From the NCBI RefSeq assembly GCF_027887165.1, contig NC_077235.1, forward strand, positions 50,213,395-50,277,394: a DNA stretch of 64,000 nucleotides, given 5' to 3'. A program made the position numbers and the translations under genes. Under the pieces are notes generated by a model. That model was not told the DNA's origin, searched no databases, and worked only from the letters and a program-made list of their open reading frames with translations. This stretch comes from Monodelphis domestica (Eukaryota; Chordata; Mammalia; Didelphimorphia; Didelphidae). Positions 12,159 to 24,320 of this stretch are shown one piece after another. The first letter of the stretch is position 1. Each line of letters begins with the position of its first letter.

Positions 12159-12202
<44 letters not shown>
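12150..12202. repeat. (TG)n(TA)n microsatellite inside the L1
   Basis: Alternating TG then TA dinucleotides lie in the spacer between L1 ORF1 and ORF2. Confidence 0.92.
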
Positions 12203-12663
12203 CAGAGCTAAAAAAGAGGTTAATAGTAAAAGAAATGGGAAAAGAAACAAATGGGGGTAAATTTATATGTCACAAAGAAGCTCATGGCGGGAGGGGGGAG
12301 AACAGTGATACACTGGAAGGGTAAAGAGGTTGGAGACAGGAAATACTCAACTCTTATGTGCTTTGAAACTGACCCAAAGAGGGAAAAACAATCCAATCCA
12401 TTGGACAGAGAATAGATTTGCACCCTATAGGGGAGTAGAAGGGTAAAAAAATGGACTGGTGGGGAGGGAAACAGTACAAGGGAGGGAGAGGATGTGGGGA
12501 AATTTTAAAAAGACAAGGGAAAATAAGAGGGGGGAATAAGAAGGGAGGGGGGTAGAAAGGGAAGTAAAATAAGAGTAGGAACTAGGGGAACTGATTAGAA
12601 ACAAACATTGGTGTAGAAGGAAATCGTGAAAGAAGAAAAGGCAGGACCAGGAGTAGAAATCAA

Positions 12664-15600
12664 AATGCTGGGAAATACACAGCTAGTAATCATAACTCTG
12701 AATGTGAATGGAATGAACTCACCCATAAATCGGAAGCGAATAGCAAAGTGGATTAGAATCCAAAACCCTACCATATGCTGTCTGCAAGAAACACACATGA
12801 GGAAGGTAGATATGCATAGGGTGAAAGTAAGAGGATGGAGCCAAATCTATTGGGCATCAACTGATAAAAAGAAAGCAGGAGTCGCAATCATGATATCTGA
12901 CAAAGCCAAAGTAAAAATAAATCTCGTTAAAAGAGATAGGGAAGGTAATTACATCCTGATAAAAGGCAGTATAGGCAAAGAGGAAATATCTGTACTCAAT
13001 ATGTATGCACCAAATGGCATAGCATCCAAATTTCTAAAGGAGAAACTAGTGGAGCTCAAGGATGAAATAGACAGAAAAACTATACTAGTGGGAGATCTGA
13101 ACCTTCCTCTATCTGAACTAGATAAATCAAACCAAAAACTAAATAAGAAAGAGGTGAGACAAGTGAATGAAATCTTAGAAAAATTAGAGTTAGTAGACAT
13201 GTAGAGAAAAATGGAGAAAAATAAATAGAGACAAAAAGGAATACAGCTTCTTTTCACCAGCACATGGTATATTCACAAAAATTGACCATGTATTAGGGCA
13301 CAAAAACATTGCAAACAAATGCAAAAGGACAGAAATAAATGCAACCTTCTCAGACCACAATGCAATGAAAATAATAATTTGTAAGGGTACATGGAGAGAT
13401 AAATCAAAAATTAATTGGAAATTAAACAATATGATTCTCCAAAACCAGCTAGTTAAAGAACAAATCATAGAAACAATAACTTCATTTAAGAAAATGACAA
13501 TGATGAGACATCCTTTCAAAACCTATGGGATGCAGCCAAAGCAGTACTGAGTGAGAAATTTATATCCTTGAGTTCATATATAAACAAATTAAGAAGGGCA
13601 GAGGTCAATGAATTGGGCATGCAAATTAAAAATCTAGAAAGTGAACAAATTAAAAACCCTCAGATGAAGACTAAATTAGAGATCCTAAAAATCAAAGGAA
13701 ATCAATAAAATTGAAAGTCAAAGAACTATTGATTTAATAAATAAGACTAGAAGCTGGTACTTTGAAAAAACAAATAAAATACACAAAGTACTAGTCAGTC
13801 TAATTAAAAAAAGAAAGAAAAAAACCAAATTGACAGTATCCAAGATGAAAAGAGAGTCCTCACCTCTAATGAAGAGGAAAATAAGGCAATCATTAAAAAC
13901 TACTATGCCCACTTATATGGCAATCTAGATGATATGGATGAATACTTACAAAAATATAAATTACCTAGACTAAAAGAGGAAGAAATAAATTACCTAAACA
14001 ACCCCATATCAGAAAAAGAAATTGAAGAAGTCATCAAAGAACTCCCTAAGAAAAAATCCCCAGGTCCAGATGGATTCACAAATGAATTCTATCAAACTTT
14101 CAAAGAACAAATACTCCCAATATTATACAAACTATTTGACAGAATAAGCCAAGAAGGGGTTCTACCAAATTCTTTTTACGACACAAACATGGTACTGATC
14201 CCAAAGCCAGGCAGGTCAAAAACAGAGATAGAAAACTATAGGCCAATATCCCTAATAAATATAGATGCAAAAATCTTAAATAAGATACTAGCAAAAAGAC
14301 TCCAGTAAGTCATCACAAGGGTTATCCACTATGATCAGGTCGGATTCATACCAGGAATGCAAGGATGGTTCAATATTAGGAAAAGCATCCACATAATTGA
14401 CCATATTAACAAGCAAACTGACAAAAATCACATGATTATCTCAATAGATGCAGAAAAAGCCTTTGATAAAATACAACACCCATTCCTATTGAAAACACTA
14501 GAAAGTATAGGAATAGAAGGGCCTTTCCTCAAAATAATAAACAGTATATATCTAAAACCATCAACAAACATCATCTGCAATGGGGATAAACTAGAAGCCT
14601 TCCCAATAAGATCAGGAGTAAAACAAGGATGCCCATTATCACCTTTATTATTTAATATTGTACTAGAACACTAGCAGTAGCAATTAGAGAAGAAAAAGAA
14701 ATTGAAGGTATTAAAATAGGCAATGAGGAGTCCAAGCTGTCACTCTTTATGGATATGATGATTTACTTAAAGAATCATAGAGAATCAACCAAAAAGCTAG
14801 TTGAAATAATCAACAAGTTTAGCAAAGTTACAGGATACAAAATAAACCCGCGTAAGTCATCAGCATTTCTATATATTTCCAACCCAGTGCAGCAGCAAGA
14901 ATTAGAAAGAGAAATTACATTTAAAGTCACCCGAGATAATATAAAATACTTAAGAATCTATCTACCAAGACAAACACAAGAACTATATGAACACAACTAC
15001 AAAACACTCTCCACACAATTAAAACTAGATCTAAACAATTGGAAAAACATTGATTGCTCATGGGTGGGACGAGCTAAGATAATAAAAATGACCATCCTAC
15101 CCAAACTTATCTATCTATTTAGTGCCATACCCACTGAACTTCCAAAAAACTTTTTCACTGAATTAGAGAAAACCATAACAAAGTTCATTTGGAAGAACAA
15201 AGGATCAAGGATATCCAGGGAAATAATGAAAAAATACGAAGGAAGGTGGCCTTGCAGTCCCAGATCTCAAACTATATTACAAAGCAGCAGTCATCAAAAC
15301 AATTTGGTACTGCCTAAGAGACAGAAAGGAGCATCAGTGGAATAGACTTGGGGTAAATGACCTCAGCAAGACAGTCTATGACAAACCCAAAGACCCCAGC
15401 TTTTGGGACAAAAATCCACTATTTCATAAAAACTGCTGGGAAAATTGGAGGACAGTGTGGGAAAGATTAGGCTTAGATCAACACCTCACACCCTACACCA
15501 AGATAAACTCAGAATGGGTGAATGACTTGAATATAAAAAGAAGGAAACTATAAGTAAATTAGGTGAACACAGAATAGTATACATGTCAGACCTTTGGGAA

Positions 15601-16480
15601 GGGAAAGATTTTAAAACCAAGCAAGACTTAGAAAGAGTCACAAAATGTAAAATAAATAATTTTGACTACATCAAATTAAAAAGTTTTTGTACAAACAAAA
15701 CCAATATAACTAAAATTAGAAGGGAAGCAACAAATTGGGAAACAATCTTCAGAACAAAAACCTGACAAAGATCTAAATACTCAAATTTATAAAGAGCTAA
15801 ACCAGTTGTACAAAAAATCAAGCCATTCTCCAATTGAAAAATGGGCAAGGCACATGAATAGGCAGTTTTAAGATAACGAAATCAAAACTATTAATAAGCA
15901 CATGAAAAAGTGTCCTAAATATCTTATAATCAGAGAGATGCAAATCAAAACAACTCTGAGGTATCACCTCACATTTAGCAGACTGGCCAACATGACAGCA
16001 AAGGAAAGTAATGAATGCTGGAGGGGATGTGGCAAAGTGGGGACACTAATTCATTGCTGTTGGAGTTGTGAATTGATCCAACCATTCTGGAGGGCAATTT
16101 GGAATTATGCCCAAAGGGTGCTAAAAGACTGTCTGCCCTTTGATCCATCCATAGCACTGCTGGGTTTGTACCCCAAAGAGATAATAAGGAAAAAGACCTG
16201 TACAAGTATAATCATAGCTGCGCTCTTTGTGGTGGCCAAAAATTGGAAAATGAGGGGATGCCCTTCAATTGGGGAATGTCTGAACAAATTGTGGTATATG
16301 TTGGTGATGGAATACTATTGTGCTCAAAGGAATAATAAAGTGGAGGAATTCCATGGAGACTGGAACAACCTCCAGGAAGTGATGCAGAGTGAAAGGAGCA
16401 GAAGAACCCTAAGAACACTGTACACAGAGACTGAGACACTGTGGTACAATCCTCCATTAGTGGCAATGCAATGTCCCTGA
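12664..16480 (+). pseudogene. L1 ORF2 remnant (endonuclease and reverse transcriptase)
   Basis: ORF2p nicks target DNA and copies L1 RNA. The span of about 1,270 codons equals a full ORF2. The APE endonuclease comes first: TLNVNGMNSPINRKRI, CCLQETHM and VGDLNLPLS (12664-13204). The reverse transcriptase follows, with [47 protein letters not shown] and [17 protein letters not shown]. The C-terminal CX3CX7HX4C motif is intact ([18 protein letters not shown]). The catalytic FADD box is damaged: CTC TTT ATG GAT ATG near 14743 reads LFMDM, lacking one Asp. A one-base loss near 14668 and several other frame changes and stops (first at 13202) break the frame into at least five pieces. Confidence 0.92.
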
Positions 16481-16809
16481 ACAATCTGAAGGGATCTATG
16501 AGAAAAAACACTACCCTCAAGCAGAGGACAAACTGTGGGAGTAAAAACACTGAGGAAAGGCAACTGCTTGACTACAGAGGTTAAGGATATGATTGAGGAG
16601 AGACGCTAAATGAGCATCCTAATGCAAATACCAACAACAAGGAAATGGGTTCAGAGCAAGGACACATGTGATACCCAGTGGAAACAGCGTCGGCTAGGGA
16701 AGGGGGGGGGGAAATGATCTCTGTTTCCAATGAATAATGTATGAAAATGACCAAATAAAATAATGTTTAAAAACTTAAAAAAAAAACAAGGAAAAAAAAG
16801 AACAAATGA

Positions 16810-16925
16810 CCATCTACATGTGTGCAAGGAGCTCAAACTCTAATGAGAAGACAAGTAAATATATATGTACAAAAATAAACAGAAAATGACTAAGTGGAAC
16901 TACATAGAAGGGAGCAAAATGTAAG
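16810..16925 (+). repeat. Old long dispersed repeat, right part after the L1
   Basis: CAAGGAGCTCAAACTCTAAT continues the repeat that the L1 split. Confidence 0.6.
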
Positions 16926-17149
16926 ATGAAATGAACCTTTCAAGCTTTGCCAGAAAAGGCAAATCTCATGGTGTTCAAGTCTCAATTTACAGAACACCAA
17001 GCTGGACACCGTCTCCGTTCTTCTGCACTGGGGTTTTGCTAAGAAAGAGTGGAAGCCTGGGGGAAAAAGCAAAACCAGACCTATATACAGCTGGAGAAGG
17101 AAAGGTTCTGGTCACAGCTTGGGGAAGTTGGCACTCTGTTATGAAACAA

Positions 17150-17440
17150 CTCCCCCTACCCACAGCTGAGTTCCCTCATCTTTGGGATGGACTAGATGAC
17201 TTCTGAGCTCCTTTCCTGTTCTAGAGATATGATCACATGCCCTGCCTGAGCCTCCTCTGTAAAAGGAGGAGGTTGGCCTGTTAGTTAGTTAGTTAGCTCC
17301 TTCTCAGTTCTAGTCTAGAGCTAGGATCCTAGGCCCTTTCCCTCCCTGGGCATCAGTTTACTCCTCTGTGAAATGAGGGGGGATAGACTAGATGACCTGA
17401 AGGCCCTTCCAGTTCTAGATTTAGGATCTGGTGGCCTCCA
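17150..17440 (+). repeat. Two MIR-type SINE 3' pieces
   Basis: CATCTTTGGGATGGACTAGA and CTCTGTGAAATGAGGGGGGA, then GAAGGCCCTTCCAGTTCTAG. Confidence 0.7.
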
Positions 17441-18369
17441 ATTTTGTCACCAACTTTTTTATCAAGGAAAATGATCTTTAAACTGGACGGAGCATAACAA
17501 ACACCAGCAGGAAAGCCCTGGAGCCTGACAGATGAGAGAAGCTAGGGAAAGTAGAATGGAATGAAAGCCCACGAGGGCCACCTATGGAGACATACCTGTG
17601 ACCGTAGGATGAAAGGCAAATTGGTCAGGCTGCCAGTAAAATACACAGAAGAAAGGAAAGGAAAAGAAGGGGGAGCTTCAGGGGGAAGGCTGTTCCTCCC
17701 TAAGGGTCATCCCAGACATAACTCTGTTCAGTGCCTCTGAGGAGAGAAGAGAACGAAGGTAAAAGTTTAGAGAAGAGAGCTGAGCAGGATCCAGAGGGAA
17801 GAAAGCTCCCCTCTAGACAGGGACAGCCTTCAAACTACTCCTGTTTTCAGATCACAAGCTTATAGCTTGATTGCAATATTACAGGATACTCTGACATCCG
17901 TGACTGTCCCAAAAAGAGCAGCCTGACAAGCTATATCAGAAAAAGCAAGTGGCTGCACAGACCTACCATCCAACTCTGTACAACGATAGGCAGTTAGATG
18001 GTGTGACAGGAACAACATCTGCTGGGGTTCCTCCCATCTAGACTAGGCTTTTTCTTCCTAAAAAGCAAAGAAACAAAGCTGGAAACCTGCCTGGGTCAGG
18101 GGTCTAAGGCTCAGGCTTTTGATTTACCTTCCTGGCTGCCTAAGTACAAAAGCCTAGCCCATGAGCACATAGGAGCTCTACAAATCTGGCCCAGGATTCT
18201 GATTAGGTGGGTCACCATGGCACATAAAGACGCAGAGGAATCGGGCAATAATAGCAAATGATAACAATAATAAACGGCTAACATCTCGAGCCTATGTTAA
18301 TTCTCAAGATGCTTGACACATTTTCTCTGATTCACTCAAGTGAATCAATGTTGTTTCATTGCTGAATAG
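17441..18369. other. No recognisable feature
   Basis: Unique-looking DNA of moderate GC content. Confidence 0.6.
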
Positions 18370-18850
18370 CCTTTGCATGTTACTGCTAAGGAAAGGCCTT
18401 TTGTTGAATGTTTTATGGACTACAGGTGTCCCATTTTGCTCTGATTCTGAATTTGAACCACAGACTCGAGCCTGGCCCAGAACAGATGGCCAGGGCATTG
18501 AATTGGTACATATGTTTAGGGCAAGCCCTGCAGAAGAACAATGAGCAGAACTCAGACTCCAAAAGGAGGATGAGAGCAGGCTGGACTGTGTTTGCCAAAT
18601 TATGCTCCCTCTTCAATGACAAGTTTCCCGCTAAAACCCAAACCTACCTACTGAATGCAAACATTCTCCCAAGGAAGCTGTATGGTTGCAAGTGAGAGCT
18701 ACATGGTTGTTGTGAAGAGGCTACAGCATATCTGCAACCCCAGCCAAAGCAAGAAAGAGCATAAGGGAGATCGTCCACACCTGGAGAATTTAACTGGTGA
18801 GTCATCAGAGATGGGCAACCCCACACTACCCCTGTAGCAGCTAAATGAAA
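18370..18850 (+). mobile_element. Ancient non-L1 LINE fragment (RT C-terminal region)
   Basis: The frame at 18408-18695 reads YICLGQALQKNNEQN, RMRAGWTVFAKLCSLFNDK and LNANILPRKLYGCK. This follows the 'YLG...RRxxAGWxaFxK...LFNxxxLPxxxYGCExW' signature downstream of the reverse transcriptase in RTE- and related-clade LINEs. Stops and frame changes follow, but similarity to a LINE C-terminus may continue to about 19080. The clade is not certain. Confidence 0.6.
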
Positions 18851-19080
18851 CCACCTAAAGGAAGGAAGGCCTCTAGGAGGTGGAGTAATCTTCCAAATGA
18901 GATTGATGGAAAGACAAGGGAAAGAAACTGAAATGGTGGAAGAAAGAGGCTACCCAAGGATAGGCTCCTCCCCAAAAACCTGGTCACTGGGAGCCACATT
19001 TTGGGGCCAAGGGGAGAGGGGCTGCAATCTGCATTAGAGGAAGGACTACCCACACAAATACAAGCCCAAATGCCCACGGG

Positions 19081-19844
19081 ATTGAAAATGTATCATCATT
19101 CTTTTTCTGTGTGTCTATGGCGAAGTGCAAAAATCACCAACCAACAGATTTTCTCCATGGTGTTTTAAAAAGAAGCATCATCAGAACACAGTGTGAATCT
19201 GTGCCTAGCCCAATGTAATATCTATTGCAGACACAAGGCCATCTTAAAAGCCATAATGAGCTGCTGAAAAGCTAGGTTAGGAGGCAAGTGCCTTTGAAAC
19301 TTTAGCTCCAGCTTTGTCTGCCACTAGTCCCATAAAGCCCTGCAACATTTCATTCGGAATAGGGAAAGAGGGAGACAACCGCACTGCATTCAGGGGAGGG
19401 AGAGAGGCCTTGTTCCATTGATCTTGGGTGGATGTAAACATGTCTAATCCCACAGAGGCCTTTGCTTAACAGAAGAGTTCCCATTAATGCTGTTACTGAG
19501 GCAAATGGTACATCCCAGGTGTCTTCTAGGTGGGGGAGGGTGGGGCACGGCCCTAGAGCATCTAAAGGGGGAAGAATCAAAACTGGAGGAAAGGGTTATA
19601 CCTTCAGAATGGCTCACAAGTTTCCAATCTAGCCACTCTCATCTTCTAGCTGTTTTTGGAAATTCAAGGACTGGCCAACTAGATGCATACATGTCCCAAA
19701 TCCTCTATGCTTATTTTAAAACTTCAAGGATCTGCTATTCATTCCATTAACTGTGGGTCCCCCTCCTTTCCCCCAATCTTCTACAAGCTCTGTGAGCCAA
19801 GTTACAGTGGGCTTTTCAGCAAGTTTCATAGACTTTCCAGTTCT
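19081..19844. other. No recognisable feature
   Basis: Unique-looking DNA without credible frames. Confidence 0.6.
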
Positions 19845-20262
19845 TGGGCGCCTACCAGAATCAGAGTTGGAAGAGGGCCCTCAGCAGGCCACCTGGTCCA
19901 ATCCCCTCGATTTACAGAGGAGGAAATTGAGGCCTGGGAAAGTGAGGTTTCTTAGGATCAGAGGATTAGCATCACAGATGTCATGTAGTCAACCCTTCAT
20001 TTTATAAATGAGGAAACCGAGGCCCCAAGAAGATAAGGTGACTTGTCCAAAGTCACACACATAGGATCATACCTCTCTCGAGTGCAAAGGGATCTCAAAA
20101 GTCATCTTGTCCAATCCTCTTATTTTTAAAATGAGGAAAATGAGGTCCAGGGAGATTAAGAGATGTACTCAAGGTCACACAGATAATAAGTAGCAGAGCT
20201 CTGGTTCCAACCCAAGGCTTCTGACTCTCCCAAACTGAGCATCTTTTTCATTGGACCCAGCT
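19845..20262 (-). repeat. Three MIR-type SINEs in a row, same orientation
   Basis: GAGGAAATTGAGGCCTGGGA (first), GAGGAAACCGAGGCCCCAAG (second) and GAGGAAAATGAGGTCCAGGG with CAAGGTCACACAGATAATAA (third) follow each other at about 110-bp intervals. Confidence 0.8.
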
Positions 20263-21819
20263 GCTATTCTTCAGGGTCCCTTTGCACCTGGGTATTTATT
20301 GCTTTTAAGTTCATCATTACTTGATTTGATTGGTCACTTCTGGGTTTCCTCCCAGGCCAGCAGTAGTTGTTGAAAAACATTAATTGAGAAGTAAAGAACT
20401 CGTAACTGGATACATAAAAGCTGCTCGCCTTGAGGTATTCTGTTTGAACCTGAAGTCTCTACAACCATCAAGTATGTTATCTGGATGATATCTAATACCA
20501 CCACTTTAGAGGGTAAGAATGAACCCTTGCCAAGAAAGAAAGAGAGAGAGAGAGAAAGAAAGAAAGGGAAAAAATCCAAAAAGCATATTGACCTCCCTGA
20601 TGTTTCCCAGCACAAAGAAATCCATCTACTGTATATTCCAAGACAGACCCGAGCAATATGTTGACATACTGTTCTCAGATTTCATTCCTGAAAATCTGGG
20701 GCCTTATGTTGTCCCAATAACATAAGCTCTGCCTTCAGCCGAATGTAGGGGGGGGATTGTTGGCAGATCTCAGAGTCCGCCCTCCCCCCACAGCCCCAAG
20801 TGTCCCCACAAGTCCTAACTTGTTACCCACAAGTCTCGACTTGCATATTTTCACTTGAAAAGTTTGGAAATGCTCAGGGGAAATAATAAGGGGGAAAGCA
20901 AACCAAAGCCTCCTGAGAAAGAGTTTAAGAAAAATTTGCAAGAAAAAATATGGTTGAGAATGCATTGCAGAAAACAGTGTTATGGGGGAAGAAAAGCAAA
21001 AATGCCTACAGAGGGTACACAGGGGCCTAAAAAGACTTTGTAAGGATTCTGGGAGCCTGATGTGACTTTGCTCCCACTTAGAAGAACAAGCTCAATGACA
21101 TCCAAAGCCATGGAAGAAAACAGTTCTCCAACACAAAAGCAGCTGCCACTTGCCTATATGCTATGTGTGTGCAAGACCTCCTGCTAAGTGCTGGGGACAG
21201 GAATGGGAGAATGACAGTCCTGCCCACTGGGGCTTCTGTTCTGCTGTGGGGCAGGGGGAGGAGGCAGACCATCTGAAATGGCCATAGAGAAGTGAGGCCC
21301 AGTCGGGACTAAGGATTTGTCTAGCCTAAGTGCTCTCAGAAAAACCTGGACAACAGTGAACCTCAAATCATTCATTTTCAGCCAGAGGCAATGGCATCAC
21401 TTGTTTTCCTTGAGTGTACACATTCTTTACATTAGAGGGTTCTACTGAGAGGGAGTGATTCATTAGGAAATGATAGTGATGTTAAAAAATGTTCAAGCTA
21501 GCAAGAAAATATTTGAAAGCGGGAGGAGGGAAGATAGTGCCTGAGCTGAGACTCCAGGTGAGAGGATTTGGGGAGCCCAGAATAGGAAGAGGGAACCTCA
21601 GTGGTAGCCTTTCGACTTGCAGAGATCTTGTGTGGCATGGACCCCTTTGGGCACTCAGGTGCCCGACTTGCTACTCTGAGTAATCTTTTTCAATAAATGA
21701 AGAAAATACTAAGCTAGAAGTTCAGGAAAATAAAGATGTCATTCCCACCCCTCATGCTTGGTTATGGACCCCAGGTTAAGGCCCTCTGCATTAAAAAAGA
21801 TTCCTTATTCTGAAAAGGA
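20263..21819. other. No recognisable gene; short purine run
   Basis: A GAAAGAAAGAGAGAGAGAGA run lies near 20535-20570. Otherwise it is unassigned unique-looking DNA. Confidence 0.6.
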
Positions 21820-21962
21820 GTTAGAGGACCTGGGTTCAAATTCTGCTCAGACTGCTATTTATTGCCCTAGTGACCTCAGGCAATTTGCTTCCTTTCTCAC
21901 CTATAAAATGAAAGGACTGGATCTGAAGACTTTTCAGATGAACTCCAATTTTAGATCTATCA
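21820..21962 (+). repeat. MIR-type SINE
   Basis: GGACCTGGGTTCAAATTCTG and CACCTATAAAATGAAAGGAC. Confidence 0.8.
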
Positions 21963-22361
21963 GCACATGAAGGAAACTCTTCTGTTCAAGAGGACTGACA
22001 GGAAGCAAAGCATGTCAGACTTGAGGAACAAAGTCCCAGGCTCACACTTGGGTAGAAACTAGAACTCTTATCATTTCTTTGTGAGAGTATGTTTTACATT
22101 TTGAACAAAAATCCCTTCTTACTGACATCATATCTGTGATTTATGAGAGATCACAAATGGAAAGCCGAAAATAAGATCAGTTTTAAAAGGTCCTCAGATT
22201 CTCCTTGTAAAGTTCAAAAGGGCACAGTAAACATTTCAAGCAGTGGCCACCCTGGTCAGTCTTTCCAGGAGTTAAGTAAGCTTCCTGCTCAGTGGGGCAT
22301 CCAGGAACACTTGGTGCCCTACTACATAAGGCCACATCTGCACTTGGGCTCCCACGTCTTT

Positions 22362-22560
22362 TTTTAACCCCTCACCTCTCATCTTAGAATCAATACTCTG
22401 TATTGGTTCCAAGGGCAGAAGAGCGGTAAGGGTTAGTCAATGGGGGTTAAGTGACTTGCCTAGGGTCACCCAGTTGGGAAGTGTCTGAGGTCAAATTTGA
22501 ACCCAGGACCTCCCCTCTCTAGGCCTGGTTCTCAATCCACTGAGTCACCCAGCTGCCCCC
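22362..22560 (-). mobile_element. tRNA-headed SINE, same family
   Basis: Full length: poly-T, TTAGAATCAATACTCTGTAT, AGTGACTTGCCTAGGGTCAC, ending CACCCAGCTGCCCCC. Confidence 0.85.
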
Positions 22561-22599
22561 AGAACCTTCTTTAAAGATGTGGGAGTTTGGTTAGTATTG

Positions 22600-22638
22600 A
22601 TATTAATATTGATTGACATCATCAATATTAATATTGAT
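22600..22638. repeat. AT-rich inverted repeat / palindrome
   Basis: ATATTAATATTGAT (22600-22613) is inverted at 22621-22634 after 7 bases. 22621-22638 is itself an 18-base perfect palindrome. Confidence 0.9.
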
Positions 22639-22639
22639 T

Positions 22640-23397
22640 ACAAGAAAGAAGATAAGGGGTTTTTTAATTTAAAAAAAGGGAGACTTCTGGTTTCCTGAAC
22701 AATTCAATTCCCCAAACCAATAGAGACAATGGCTGGCAATCAGGATAATCAATGATTTGGGGGGCTTTCTCTGTTGAGGGCAATAATGTAAATCCCACAG
22801 ATCAAACTAAATCCAGAGCAATCACTAAGGTTAGCTTTTGTGAAATGAGCAATGGGGGGGGGGATTTTTAATTGCATTGACCTTGGGGGCCTAAGACGTT
22901 GTAGTGTCTTAGCTCCAACGTTGGACTTAACTGTGCCAGGCTTGTTTCTTGTTCCTCTGCATCTACCTCAGGGGTCTGTGATGGAGGACCTTCCCAGACC
23001 TGGACACCGTCTCAATGGCTGGGGGGCTCTGCAGACTGTCTAGCATTAACCGTCTGGGGTTCCTGGTTCCCATCCTTTTCTGTGTCCAACCCAGGTTTTC
23101 TTCCTACAGCTGCTGGCCTGGCCTCTGTTGGACACTCCAACCCCTGTGGAAGGGAGGATCCCGCCACGGCCATTTCTGATTTTCTGAACACCAACAACCT
23201 GCTTGAGTTCTGAGGACCAGAACCTGAAAAGGCCATGCAGTTCATGGGCTTCCAACTTGTAATTTAACTGAACAAGGATTTCAGGGAAATGATTTCCTTC
23301 TCCCCAACTACCTACACATCCTGCCTCCAAAGAAAACACAAACAGCCACGAACCAAATTACTGGCTCAGCTAAGGAAAAGTCAAATATAGCAGAAGC
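22640..23397. other. No recognisable feature
   Basis: Unique-looking DNA. The antisense frame at 23046-23339 has no homology I know. Confidence 0.55.
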
Positions 23398-23575
23398 TCG
23401 GTACAAAGGGGCAAAGCGATGGATTTGGAGTCAGAGGACCCCAGTTCAAAGTCCAGCTCTGCCACTCATTAGCTATGTGACTTTGAGCAAGTGACTGAAC
23501 CTCTCTGCGTCTCAGTGTCTTCTATAAAAGCGTGGGTGTTGGTCTAGGCGGCCTTCTAAGGCTCGTCCTTCCAGC
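23398..23575 (+). repeat. MIR-type SINE
   Basis: GGATTTGGAGTCAGAGGACC, CTGCCACTCATTAGCTATGT and GACTGAACCTCTCTGCGTCT. It ends next to the CpG-rich segment. Confidence 0.85.
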
Positions 23576-23739
23576 TGAGAGCCCCCAGGAGCCCAACAAG
23601 AGAGGCAGCGGCAAGGAGGACAAATGGGACTGTCTGCCCCTTTTCCAGAGGCCATGGGTCCTTCTCTAGGTCTTCCTGGGCCTGGACTTCTCTGTCTGTA
23701 AAATGGGGGTGTCTCCTTACCTCACAGGGCTGAGGGGCG

Positions 23740-24320
23740 GGGGTGAAGCCTTTTGCCCAAACTACAGTGATGTTGCCGCCGCTTTTCTCTCCAGATAGGC
23801 TACGAAGCCAGCCAAGTGGAAATATGAGCCCCAACTTTCTCCCTTCCCCGGGAGAAACGGCCCCTAAAATTGGGCAGGTAAGCAGGCAAACTGCTGGGAC
23901 GCCCGGGCCTCGGGGCTGGCCCAACACATTGCTTCCCCGAGGCCCAAGGGGCGAAAAAGTCCCGGGCTGCGGCGGCGGCGCCCATTGGCTGACCTTAGGA
24001 CCGCTCAGCCAATGGCAGCGGGCCATGTCTCACGCTCCTTCGGCCCCAGGTCCCCAGCCGGTGCCCGGGGCGGCCCTGCGCCCAGGAATGGAAAAGGCCT
24101 CTCGCCGTCTCAGACAATGATCTCGCCACTGGAGACTTTGAAATCCCGCCCTATTGAGACCTCCGTAGTCCCCCGGGCTCTGCCGAGATTTGCACAAGTG
24201 CCCGTGAGTGGGCCTAAACTCCCCCTTTTGTGCAGTAATTAGGAAGGGAGAAGGCTGGCCCGGGGCTGGCAAGTCTGGCCAGCCCGGTTTGAGGCTGCCG
24301 CTGCTCCCCGCAGTAGGGGG
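23740..24320. promoter_or_regulatory. Isolated CpG-rich segment with paired inverted CCAAT boxes
   Basis: By eye this block holds roughly 35 CpGs in under 600 bases, while the DNA on both sides is CpG-poor. An 11-base perfect inverted repeat, CCATTGGCTGA at 23982-23992 and TCAGCCAATGG at 24005-24015, places two CCAAT (NF-Y type) boxes face to face 12 bases apart, next to a GGC-triplet run. A consensus splice donor (CAG|GTAAGC) lies at 23877/23878 on the + strand. Homeodomain-type TAATTA sequence occurs at the right edge near 24236. It is about 35 kb upstream of GPC4 exon 1. It could be a promoter of an unannotated transcript or a distal GPC4 element. No protein homology was recognised. Confidence 0.5.

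Larger units (their letters stand above)
10147..16796 (+). mobile_element. Full-length L1 LINE, inactive
   Basis: The element is about 6.65 kb and ends with AAATAAA and an A-rich tail. Near-identical target duplications flank it: AAAGAATCAAATGA at 10133-10146 and AAAGAACAAATGA at 16797-16809. In order it has a 5'UTR (to about 10570), ORF1, an inter-ORF spacer with a (TG)(TA) microsatellite near 12150-12200, ORF2 and a 3'UTR. The insertion splits an older dispersed repeat, whose left part ends just before 10147 and resumes at 16810. Frameshifts and stops in both ORFs show it cannot move by itself. The proteins resemble marsupial L1. Confidence 0.92.

Noticed and set aside
15902-16480. 192-codon frame as a possible host zinc-binding protein
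   Set aside because: It is the C-terminal end of L1 ORF2; the same text recurs in three other L1 fragments.
23556-24120. Frames of 125 and 156 codons in the distal CpG-rich segment
   Set aside because: No recognised homology; the codon content follows the local GC. Only the donor-like site kept the segment of interest.
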